Shown in pieces: positions 1 through 5,090 of a stretch of DNA of 5,464 nt. The stretch is from Bacillota bacterium (lineage in GTDB: Bacteria; Bacillota_I; Bacilli_A; Acholeplasmatales; Acholeplasmataceae): contig JAEWVV010000003.1 in assembly GCA_023458995.1 (NCBI GenBank), forward strand, positions 1 to 5,464, given 5' to 3'. The first letter of the stretch is position 1; each line of letters begins with the position of its first letter. Both the position numbers and the translations under genes were made by a program. The notes beneath the pieces are model-generated. The model saw only the letters and a program-made list of their open reading frames with translations. It did no database searches and was not told the origin of the DNA.

Positions 1-56
1 ATGGGTATTGTTACTAATTTTTGGATTCAGTATCTCATGTGGAAATAAGTAAACTT

Positions 57-87
57 TTGTCACACGATTCACATTTAGTATTATAAT
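57..87 (+). promoter_or_regulatory. Candidate promoter for the membrane protein gene
   Basis: A TTGTCA at 57-62 lies 16 nt before TATTAT (79-84). An overlapping TATAAT at 82-87 would give a 19-nt spacer. Either places the transcription start around 91-94, a short distance before the ribosome binding site AAGGAG at 106-111. It is assigned by motif only. Confidence 0.5.
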
Positions 88-117
88 AATGAATAAACTT
101 TACAAAAGGAGATTGTC

Positions 118-621
118 ATGAAAAAACGAATTATTGCAGCTACACCACTCATCAGCCTTGCGTTATTCTTATTTTTTGGATTGTATAATGATAACTGGAG
201 TTTAGGAGCAACTTTCTTTTTACTCATTCCAATGAGTTGGGTTTTATTAAGTCCAAATCCATGGAGAAGATTATCGGATATTATGCCTATCGTTGCATTA
301 GCATCATTTCTTTGGATTGGTTTTGGTTTTGATATTTGGCATCCAACTTGGCTTGTTTTCTTTGCAGTACCTCTAATTAATCTCATTATTGATAAGAAGA
401 TTGATGTTAGAAAACTGGTCGCCATTTTAGTTACTGCAGCCTATGTAACCATCGGACTTATTACAGAAGAATGGCACCCAACATGGATTATATTCTTTCT
501 AATCCCGATTATTAATACCATCTTTTTTCCTAAAAAGACAAGCATTATTTATGCAAACGAATCATTTAAGAGTAAAATTAGACATTTCGTGATTGATGAA
601 GAAAAAGACGATGAAAAATAA
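118..621 (+). CDS. Small multi-pass membrane protein with three WHPTW-type hairpin repeats, function unknown
   Basis: This gene encodes a 167-residue integral membrane protein whose function I do not recognise. The start ATG at 118 has AAGGAG (106-111) 6 nt upstream. The protein reads as three tandem modules at about residues 6-45, 55-91 and 100-137. Each has a hydrophobic helix, a short acidic turn, a tryptophan motif and a second helix ending in a proline. The motif is NWSLGATFFLLIP in module 1, WHPTWLVFFAVPLIN in module 2 and WHPTWIIFFLIPIIN in module 3. That gives about six membrane segments, followed by a charged tail (138-167) ending in EEKDDEK. Similar WHPxWLIFLLIP segments occur, from general knowledge, at the C-termini of some Firmicute HTH regulators and small membrane proteins of unknown role. 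No enzymatic motif is visible. The gene appears monocistronic, with its own promoter and a terminator shared with the convergent rhomboid gene. Confidence 0.85.
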   Translation: MKKRIIAATPLISLALFLFFGLYNDNWSLGATFFLLIPMSWVLLSPNPWRRLSDIMPIVALASFLWIGFGFDIWHPTWLVFFAVPLINLIIDKKIDVRKLVAILVTAAYVTIGLITEEWHPTWIIFFLIPIINTIFFPKKTSIIYANESFKSKIRHFVIDEEKDDEK

Positions 622-643
622 AATGGAGCCGAGCTCCATTTTT
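620..643. terminator. Bidirectional terminator between convergent genes
   Basis: A perfect 10-bp stem (620-629 with 633-642) has a CGA loop. It is followed by T on the + strand and by an A-rich stretch on the left that becomes T-rich on the - strand. The stop codon of the membrane protein (619-621) and that of the rhomboid gene (642-644) both overlap the stem ends, so one hairpin serves both convergent transcripts. Confidence 0.9.
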
Positions 644-1298
644 AATTTACATAATTATTTTGATCACTATTTGGTTCATTTTTAACTTCAAATGGTTTTG
701 CGTAATACGGTCTCTTTGGTGCGATAAAGAAGAAGAGAATAAGTCCCATCAAAAGTCCACCAACATGTCCTAAAACACTGATGCTCGGAATAATAAAGGT
801 TATAACAAGGTTGAGACCCATGATTTTACGTATAGAACTTATGGATCTGGGACTAAACCATTTGTTTCTGATAAATGTGAGTATGAGTAATCCACCCATA
901 ATGCCAAAGATTGCACCAGATGCCCCCACTGTAATGACATTGTCAGCACCAAAGAATGCAACTGTTATAGAAGATGCGATACCGGATAACATATAAACGA
1001 GGATATATTTTTTAGGTCCAATCAGATATTCCATGGGACCGCCTATTTCATAAAGAACAATCATGTTCATGGTGAAATGAAGGAAATTAACATGTAAAAA
1101 CATCGCAGTAATGAGTCTATAATATTCGTGAGAATACTTAATTAGAGGTGGAAGTAAAGCACCTAAACTCACAAGGTTATCAATCGTAAAACCACCAGTG
1201 AAAAGTGTGATAAAAAGAAAAACGGTATTAATTGCGATAAGTAGACTTGTAATGGGTCGAAATACAATAAAATCTTTAATACGATCTGTTAGATTCAT
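642..1298 (-). CDS. Rhomboid family intramembrane serine protease
   Basis: This 218-residue membrane protease cleaves membrane-spanning substrates within the lipid bilayer through a Ser-His dyad. The catalytic serine is S127 in GASGAIFG and the histidine is H178 in LGHVGG. H74 and N78 in FLHFTMN match the conserved HxxxN that forms the oxyanion site in GlpG-type rhomboids. About six hydrophobic segments are present, with a short cytoplasmic N-terminus (MNLTDRIKDF) and a hydrophilic C-terminal tail rich in N and D, so it resembles the minimal six-helix bacterial form. An upstream in-frame ATG at 1325 would add nine residues. I prefer 1298, because AGAAGG (1305-1310) sits 6 nt before it and would lie inside the coding sequence of the longer form. 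All key residues are intact, so activity is expected. The natural substrate cannot be told from the sequence. Confidence 0.93.
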   Translation of the reverse strand: MNLTDRIKDFIVFRPITSLLIAINTVFLFITLFTGGFTIDNLVSLGALLPPLIKYSHEYYRLITAMFLHVNFLHFTMNMIVLYEIGGPMEYLIGPKKYILVYMLSGIASSITVAFFGADNVITVGASGAIFGIMGGLLILTFIRNKWFSPRSISSIRKIMGLNLVITFIIPSISVLGHVGGLLMGLILFFFIAPKRPYYAKPFEVKNEPNSDQNNYVN

Positions 1299-1323
1299 AG
1301 GTAACCTTCTTTTGAAATAAATC

Positions 1324-1352
1324 ATTGTATATCAATTGTAGCACAGTTTAAA
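1324..1352 (-). promoter_or_regulatory. Candidate promoter for the rhomboid gene
   Basis: On the - strand, TTTAAA (1347-1352) and TACAAT (1324-1329) are separated by 17 nt. Transcription would start near 1317, just upstream of the ribosome binding site at 1305-1310. It lies directly downstream of the guaC terminator, which supports separate transcription of the two genes. Confidence 0.5.
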
Positions 1353-1357
1353 TAGAT

Positions 1358-1383
1358 AAAAAAAGATAGAGATATACTCTACC
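1358..1383 (-). terminator. Terminator of guaC
   Basis: Read on the - strand, a GGTAGAG / CTCTATC stem (7 pairs including one G-U) encloses a TATAT loop and is followed by seven T (1358-1364). The hairpin begins at the base next to the guaC stop codon (1384-1386). Confidence 0.85.
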
Positions 1384-2472
1384 TTAGTGTTTTTCTCTGA
1401 CGAAAACGTCGTTATATTGACGATGGACCCGAATAAATGTTGTACATTTTGATAACTGTTTGAGTGTCGGAGCACCGACATATGTACAAGTTGATCTCAC
1501 ACCACCTAAGATATCTTTAATGGTTGCTTCAACATGACCGCGGTATGGAATTTTAACGGTTCTACCTTCAGAACTACGATATTCTGCAACTTCACCATGA
1601 TGTTTAATCATTGCTGTTGATGAACTCATGCCATAGAATTCGACGAACTGTTTCTTCATAAAGATCGTTTCATTTGTTTTTTGATCTCTTTGAAGAGTGT
1701 CATGGTATTCAGTGATGACTTCACCACCACCCTCGATGTGACCTGCAAACATACCACCAAGCATGACGAAGTCAGCGCCAGCACCAAATGCTTTTGCAAC
1801 ATCGCCTGGGCATGTGCATCCACCATCACTAATGATATGAGCACCTAAACCATGAGCTGCATCTGCACATTCAATGATTGCAGAAAGTTGAGGATAACCA
1901 ACACCTGTTTGAATCCGCGTTGTACAGACTGAACCTGGCCCAATACCGACTTTAACGATATCCGCACCACGTAGGATTAATTCTTGAGTCATATCTGCAG
2001 TAACGACGTTACCAGCAATAATAATATGTTCTGGGTATGCTTTTCTAACAGCTTCAACAAAATCTCCAAAATGTTCTGAGTAACCGTTAGCAACATCGAT
2101 ACAGATAAACTTAATTGTAGGGTGTGTTTTTAAAATCGTTTTTAGGTTGATAAAATCTTGTTTTGATGTACCCGTTGAGATTGCGAAATGATTAGGATTT
2201 AAGTCAGGCATGTGCATGTTTAAATCATCGATGGTGTAACTTTTAACAAGACATGTGAAAAGTTCTTGTTTTTGTAAAGATTTAGCCATATTGATGGTTC
2301 CAACACCATCCATGTTTGCTGCTAAAATAGGAATTCCTCTCCATGTTTGTTTGCTGTGTTTAAATGTGTATTCTCTTCTAAGATCGACATCACGTCTACT
2401 TTTTAGTGTCGAACGTTTTGGACGGATTAAGACATCGCTAAAATCTAATTTCTCATCAAACTCGATACGCAT
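1384..2472 (-). CDS. guaC: GMP reductase
   Basis: This enzyme performs NADPH-dependent reductive deamination of GMP to IMP and ammonia in the cytoplasm, returning guanine nucleotides to the shared IMP pool. The 362-residue product is a single TIM barrel without the CBS-domain insert of IMP dehydrogenase (GuaB, about 490 residues). The active-site loop [11 protein letters not shown] carries the catalytic C183 with T185 nearby. It is followed by [20 protein letters not shown] and the phosphate-binding stretches [20 protein letters not shown] and MLGGMFAGH. The C-terminal half has [42 protein letters not shown] and TTFIRVH, all typical of the GuaC branch. The N-terminal [17 protein letters not shown] is also characteristic. 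The start ATG (2470-2472) has AGAGG (2479-2483) 6 nt before it. The gene is slightly longer than E. coli GuaC (347 residues). No purine riboswitch fits in the short leader. Confidence 0.97.
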   Translation of the reverse strand: MRIEFDEKLDFSDVLIRPKRSTLKSRRDVDLRREYTFKHSKQTWRGIPILAANMDGVGTINMAKSLQKQELFTCLVKSYTIDDLNMHMPDLNPNHFAISTGTSKQDFINLKTILKTHPTIKFICIDVANGYSEHFGDFVEAVRKAYPEHIIIAGNVVTADMTQELILRGADIVKVGIGPGSVCTTRIQTGVGYPQLSAIIECADAAHGLGAHIISDGGCTCPGDVAKAFGAGADFVMLGGMFAGHIEGGGEVITEYHDTLQRDQKTNETIFMKKQFVEFYGMSSSTAMIKHHGEVAEYRSSEGRTVKIPYRGHVEATIKDILGGVRSTCTYVGAPTLKQLSKCTTFIRVHRQYNDVFVREKH

Positions 2473-2511
2473 GGGTCACCTCTGAATATTTATTTATTTA
2501 ACTACGTTATT

Positions 2512-2539
2512 ATTATAAGTGATATTGAGATGAAGTGAA
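2512..2539 (-). promoter_or_regulatory. Candidate promoter for guaC
   Basis: On the - strand, TTCACT (2534-2539) lies 16 nt before TATAAT (2512-2517). The expected start, near 2505, leaves a leader of only about 30 nt before the ATG. The -10 is perfect and the -35 matches four of six positions. Confidence 0.6.
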
Positions 2540-2624
2540 AGGTTAAAATGCAAAAAGGAAAAATATTCATCAAATTAAAAAAGTGATTGGTCATGATTAA
2601 GAATGGTTTAAATGATTTAAGTTA

Positions 2625-2633
2625 TGCTATAAT
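2625..2633 (+). promoter_or_regulatory. Extended -10 promoter of tRNA-Pro
   Basis: TGCTATAAT is a full extended -10 (TGnTATAAT) ending 18 nt before the tRNA. No good -35 is seen; GGTTTA at 2605-2610 is the best at a 17-nt spacer. It points away from the guaC promoter, so 2473-2651 is a divergent intergenic region. Confidence 0.75.
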
Positions 2634-2651
2634 GTGTTTGTTTAAGGTTTT

Positions 2652-2728
2652 CGGGTAGTGGCTCAGCTTGGTAGAGCACCTGGTTCGGGACCAGGAGGTC
2701 GCAGGTTCAAATCCTGTCTACCCGACCA
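2652..2728 (+). tRNA. tRNA-Pro (anticodon CGG)
   Basis: A complete 77-nt cloverleaf can be drawn by eye. The acceptor stem CGGGTAG pairs with CTACCCG, followed by discriminator A and encoded CCA (2726-2728). The D arm is GCTC/GAGC. The anticodon stem CCTGG/CCAGG holds the loop TTCGGGA. The T stem GCAGG/CCTGT holds the loop TTCAAAT. Loop position 33 is T and positions 34-36 are CGG, so it decodes CCG proline codons; the first base C1 is normal for bacterial tRNA-Pro. It has its own promoter and terminator and appears to be a single-gene unit. Confidence 0.97.
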
Positions 2729-2739
2729 TGAGGATACAC

Positions 2740-2764
2740 AATCATCTAAGGATGGTTTTTTTTT
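2740..2764 (+). terminator. tRNA-Pro terminator, T-tract used as insertion target
   Basis: AATCATC (2740-2746) and GATGGTT (2751-2757) form a 7-bp stem (one G-U) around a TAAG loop. The stem leads into an uninterrupted run of nine T (2756-2764). The insertion sequence begins at the next base, so the T-tract is still intact on the tRNA side. Confidence 0.75.
2757..2764. repeat. Target site duplication, left copy
   Basis: Eight T directly abut the left terminal inverted repeat and match eight T on the other side (3920-3927). Because the run here is nine T long, the exact register is ambiguous by one base. An 8-bp duplication is the length usual for IS1595-family elements. Confidence 0.7.
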
Positions 2765-2789
2765 CTGACGAGTGGTGAAGAGTGTTGGT
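2765..2789 (+). repeat. Left terminal inverted repeat
   Basis: The 25 bases starting CTGACGAGTGG and ending GTGTTGGT are the exact reverse complement of 3895-3919. The identity stops at the next base inward. Confidence 0.95.
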
Positions 2790-2794
2790 GATTG

Positions 2795-2968
2795 TCACCA
2801 GTGCTTCTCCAAAATGTCAGTAATTCCTTTATCTTGTAAAAACGTTTGATAGCTAACGTTCTTACACGTTTTCTTCATCCGTTTATATAAATCATTAATC
2901 ATAGTGCTCTTTGCTGATAGTTGCTCTCTCTTATTCTTGGTATCTGACATGATGAGTTGATTGTGTCT
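2795..2968 (-). pseudogene. Severed C-terminal part of the IS transposase
   Basis: Directly after the TAA that ends the transposase frame at 2969-2971, the same frame continues for 57 sense codons, beginning RHNQLIMSDTKNKREQLSAK and closing with ITDILEKHW. It then meets a TGA at 2795-2797, only 5 bp inside the left inverted repeat. The tail is strongly basic and hydrophilic. The combined frame would be 300 codons, close to the length usual for this transposase type. The join FFV-stop-RHNQ falls just after the conserved KYLQHYL stretch, where relatives usually continue. The simplest reading is one point mutation turning a sense codon (for example TAT or TAC) into TAA. No separate start with a ribosome binding site is evident. 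Confidence 0.7.
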
Positions 2969-3697
2969 TTAGACGAAGAAGATGAGATAGTGCTGTAGAT
3001 ATTTCAGTCTAAACACCGCATGTTTGAACAAGTATCGTTTGAGACTGCTGTGTAATGAATCTACAATCAGTGTCGATATTTCTGCATCTTCACTCTTGCG
3101 TGCGTTGATCCTCTCGACATCGTATTGCTTCATAAATTGGATCTGCTTGGGATTTCCATCATGCAAAAATCTTTTGATATGACCCAAGTTATCGTTGAAC
3201 ATACGGATGAAGTCTTCGGGTTGAGCCATACCTCTTGATGATACCCTATCAGTGCATAGTCCTCTCAAATTCATGACGGTTATAACGCACATCTGATTGA
3301 AGGATAATCCGCGGATATCCTGTCCATCAGGGCGTTGAATCTTATACTTTTTCTCTCTAATGCTTATAAATGTCTCGTCGATCATGATGCTGCCATGAAG
3401 GATAATCTCATCCTGATAGTTGGAGAGCGCGTGAAACACGATGTAGCGATAGTAGAGTGCGGTCTTATGATCGATGGAAAGATTTCTTGCTGCGACATCT
3501 AAGGTGACATCATCGATCATGTAACCGATGGAGCGTTTGATTAGGATTTCACTTTGTTTGAAACTTTTACTTGATGTCTGATCCTTTATAAATGTCTTCT
3601 CACATGAAAAACAGAAGTATCTCTGAACACCCGTTTTAGTTCTTCCGTATTTGATGGAAGATTGCCCACAGATTGGGCAGTGTATTGAATTGGGCAT
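2969..3697 (-). CDS. IS1595-like transposase, C-terminally truncated by a stop codon
   Basis: This gene encodes a cut-and-paste type DDE transposase of 242 residues as read. An N-terminal zinc ribbon (C7-x2-C10 and C29-x2-C32, in HCPICG and YFCFSC) is followed by a helix-turn-helix-like region at about 45-90. The catalytic core starts at IMIDETFIS (D107) and runs through RGLSFNQMCVITVMNLRG. A second acidic residue is D180 in FLHDGNPKQ, and VDSLHSSLKRYL (213-223) is the segment that supplies the third metal ligand region. Relatives often carry Asn at the place of D213; that alignment is by eye. KYLQHYL (232-238) matches the end of the core. The start ATG at 3697 has AGGAACG (3702-3708), with AGGA about 7 nt upstream of the start. 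The frame stops at TAA 2969-2971 although it stays open for 57 more codons, so the protein is probably a truncated, perhaps inactive, form. Confidence 0.85.
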   Translation of the reverse strand: MPNSIHCPICGQSSIKYGRTKTGVQRYFCFSCEKTFIKDQTSSKSFKQSEILIKRSIGYMIDDVTLDVAARNLSIDHKTALYYRYIVFHALSNYQDEIILHGSIMIDETFISIREKKYKIQRPDGQDIRGLSFNQMCVITVMNLRGLCTDRVSSRGMAQPEDFIRMFNDNLGHIKRFLHDGNPKQIQFMKQYDVERINARKSEDAEISTLIVDSLHSSLKRYLFKHAVFRLKYLQHYLIFFV

Positions 3698-3700
3698 AGA

Positions 3701-3803
3701 ACGTTCCTAGACTACAAAAGCGAGTACTTTATCCTCGGGAACGTCGCCAAACAATTCAAGGATAAAATACTCGCTTTTATAGTTCCTTTTTACATTGTTT
3801 GGC
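3701..3803 (-). promoter_or_regulatory. Structured transposase leader, possible pseudoknot hiding the ribosome binding site
   Basis: In the - strand transcript, 3783-3759 pairs with 3735-3711 in a 25-bp stem with no break and two G-U pairs. The loop, 3758-3736, holds two further complementary segments. Bases 3755-3746 match the proposed transcript 5' end (3803-3794) in 10 perfect pairs. Bases 3744-3738 (ACGTTCC) match GGAACGT at 3707-3701, which contains the transposase ribosome binding site. Both pairings cross the long stem, so they would form pseudoknots. The two imperfect positions of the stem are G-U on the - strand but C-A on the + strand, which favours function in the transposase mRNA. 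Control of transposase translation is inferred, not shown. Confidence 0.6.
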
Positions 3804-3809
3804 AATGCC

Positions 3810-3840
3810 ATTATATCATATTTTAAGATTCAATTGTCAG
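3810..3840 (-). promoter_or_regulatory. Transposase promoter (extended -10)
   Basis: On the - strand, TGATATAAT (3818-3810) is an extended -10. CTGACA (3840-3835) is a five-of-six -35 at a rather long 19-nt spacer. The predicted start falls at about 3803, which is the first base of the leader segment complementary to the hairpin loop. That leaves a leader of about 106 nt before the ATG. Confidence 0.65.
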
Positions 3841-3894
3841 TTCCTTTTTGAAGAGTGAGTTGTTGCTTTTGTTAGGATGTATATCGATTATGCT

Positions 3895-3919
3895 ACCAAC
3901 ACTCTTCACCACTCGTCAG
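3895..3919 (-). repeat. Right terminal inverted repeat
   Basis: This is the exact reverse complement of 2765-2789. A 9-bp core of it, TGAAGAGTG, recurs subterminally at 3849-3857 in the opposite orientation, which could be an extra transposase contact or chance. Confidence 0.95.
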
Positions 3920-3927
3920 TTTTTTTT
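3920..3927. repeat. Target site duplication, right copy
   Basis: Eight T follow the right inverted repeat and match the T-run on the left side of the element. The last T also forms the TG of the downstream extended -10. Confidence 0.7.
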
Positions 3928-3935
3928 GATATAAT
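3927..3935 (+). promoter_or_regulatory. Extended -10 promoter for the glycerate kinase operon
   Basis: TGATATAAT begins in the duplicated T-run, one base before the end of the target duplication. A -35 at normal spacing would fall in the inverted repeat of the insertion sequence. The best candidate is TTCACC (3905-3910) at 19 nt, which is weak. The start would be near 3942, giving a very short leader in which AGAGGTGG (3941-3948) is the ribosome binding site. Confidence 0.6.
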
Positions 3936-3953
3936 GAGATAGAGGTGGACTTT

Positions 3954-5090
3954 ATGAACTTTATTGTTGCATCAGGTAGTTTTAAAGGCACAATGACAAG
4001 TGAAGAAGCTGGTCTAATCATAGAAAGTAGCATAAAAAATGTAGATCAAAATAGTCTTATTAAACGGCTTGTTATCTCTGATGGTGGCGAAGGCATGCTC
4101 AGTTCTATCTCAAAATATATTGGTGGTCGTTTTATTGAATATGAAGTACACGATGCTTGGTTTGATCCAATTAAAGCACCATTTTATTTAACAAACGACG
4201 AAAAGACAGTATATATCGAAATGGCTTTAGTCGCTGGATATCATTTAAAAGATAATCATTTAAATCCTGAACTTACGACAACATTTGGTGTTGGTGAACT
4301 GATGAAAAAATCTTTAGATCATCATGTAAAGAGAATTGTTGTTGGTTGTGGGGGAAGTGCCACAAATGATGGTGGTGCTGGAATGATGCATGCACTTGGT
4401 GTTATTTTTTATGATCAAGATGATAATTCGTTTATTCCAACAGGAAATACATTATTAAATATCAAATCAGTTGACTTAAGTGATTTAGATCCAAGGGTTA
4501 GGGATGTTGAATGGATTGCGATGACAGATGTTTCAAATCAATTATTTGGTCATAATGGAGCAACAAAAATCTATGGTCCACAAAAAGGTGCTACACCAGA
4601 AATGATTGAAACCATGGAAAAGGGAATGATTCATTTTGCTAAACTCATGAGTGAAGCGGTTGTCCGTGATGATTCAAGTATAAAAGGTACAGGTGCAGCA
4701 GGAGGATTATCGTTTGGACTTGTGTCACTCTTAAATGCTAAAATTAAGTCTGGTATTCAGGAGATGATGGATATCATTCATCTGGAAGATACGATTAAGG
4801 ATTATGATTATTTGATTTTAGGCGAGGGTTCACTTGATGAACAATCACTTCAAGGGAAAACAGTCATTGGTATGGCAAGAAGATACAAAGGTAAGATTAA
4901 GATCATAGCAGTTGTTGGACAAGCTATAGGTGATAATAATAAATACCTTAATGAAGGTATTGATATAATCATAGAAACAAATCCAAATCATCTCCCATTT
5001 GATCGTATTAAACAACATGCAAAAAGTGATTTGAGTCAAAGAGTTATGTCTTGGATTAAACACATGAAAAATGAGGTGTCAAATGTATAA
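3954..5090 (+). CDS. Glycerate kinase (type I, GlxK/GarK family)
   Basis: This enzyme phosphorylates D-glycerate with ATP, feeding it into lower glycolysis; family members make either 2- or 3-phosphoglycerate. The 378-residue product has the family landmarks in order: SFKGTMTSEEA (9-19), SDGGEGM (42-48), TTTFGVGEL (108-116), GCGGSATNDGGAGMMHALG (131-149), TDVSNQLFG (191-199), YGPQKGAT (207-214), GTGAAGGLSFGL (245-256) and GEGSLDEQSLQGKT (290-303). The length is normal for the family. A GTG at 3945 would add three residues, but it lies within the ribosome binding site AGAGGTGG (3941-3948), so the ATG at 3954 is preferred. One oddity is the N-terminus: VASGSFKG replaces the common APDSFKG, so the usual aspartate is Gly. 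The 3' end overlaps the next gene by 8 nt, suggesting coupled translation. Confidence 0.95.
   Translation: MNFIVASGSFKGTMTSEEAGLIIESSIKNVDQNSLIKRLVISDGGEGMLSSISKYIGGRFIEYEVHDAWFDPIKAPFYLTNDEKTVYIEMALVAGYHLKDNHLNPELTTTFGVGELMKKSLDHHVKRIVVGCGGSATNDGGAGMMHALGVIFYDQDDNSFIPTGNTLLNIKSVDLSDLDPRVRDVEWIAMTDVSNQLFGHNGATKIYGPQKGATPEMIETMEKGMIHFAKLMSEAVVRDDSSIKGTGAAGGLSFGLVSLLNAKIKSGIQEMMDIIHLEDTIKDYDYLILGEGSLDEQSLQGKTVIGMARRYKGKIKIIAVVGQAIGDNNKYLNEGIDIIIETNPNHLPFDRIKQHAKSDLSQRVMSWIKHMKNEVSNV

Larger units (their letters stand above)
2765..3919 (-). mobile_element. Insertion sequence, IS1595-like, 1155 bp
   Basis: The element is bounded by perfect 25-bp terminal inverted repeats and flanked by eight T on both sides. 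It carries one transposase frame on the - strand, with a zinc ribbon and an ISXO2/IS1595-type DDE core. Its ends beginning CTGACG, its 8-bp duplication and the transposase architecture all point to the IS1595 family, although the group within the family cannot be fixed by eye. It sits between the tRNA-Pro terminator hairpin and the glycerate kinase promoter. The perfect repeats and duplication suggest a fairly recent insertion, yet the transposase frame contains an in-frame stop. Confidence 0.9.

Noticed and set aside
1..48. Possible tail of an upstream gene on the + strand, ending in TAA at 46-48
   Set aside because: Two frames are open and hydrophobic from the window edge (stops at 46-48 and 50-52). 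With fewer than 17 codons there is no way to choose between them or show that either is coding.
81..425. A 114-codon open frame on the - strand opposite the membrane protein
   Set aside because: It is antisense to a gene with a clear ribosome binding site and repeat pattern, it covers that gene's promoter, and its product resembles no family I know.
781..996. Open frame on the + strand opposite the rhomboid gene
   Set aside because: It lies entirely antisense to the conserved rhomboid core, including the GASGAIFG motif, and has no convincing ribosome binding site.
1656..1844. Short open frame within guaC on the same strand, shifted frame
   Set aside because: It is a frame shadow of the conserved GMP reductase sequence.
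2255..2485. Open frame on the + strand opposite the start of guaC
   Set aside because: It is antisense to conserved N-terminal GuaC coding sequence and has no supporting signals.
2473..2511. A purine riboswitch ahead of guaC
   Set aside because: The leader between the predicted start and the ATG is only about 30 nt, too short for any known purine aptamer.
2548..2586. A 12-codon frame (MQKGKIFIKLKK) in the guaC/tRNA-Pro intergenic region
   Set aside because: There is an AAAGG upstream, but the frame is too short, lacks a convincing promoter at proper distance and leads to no hairpin, so it is likely chance in AT-rich DNA.
3711..3791. The long hairpin as a + strand terminator, since TTTTT follows it
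   Set aside because: Not excluded, but the two imperfect positions are C-A mismatches on the + strand and G-U pairs on the - strand, and the T-run is short and offset from the stem, so a - strand leader role fits better.
4845..5063. Open frame on the - strand opposite the end of the glycerate kinase gene
   Set aside because: It is antisense to a well-conserved gene, with low-complexity AT-rich content and no family resemblance.
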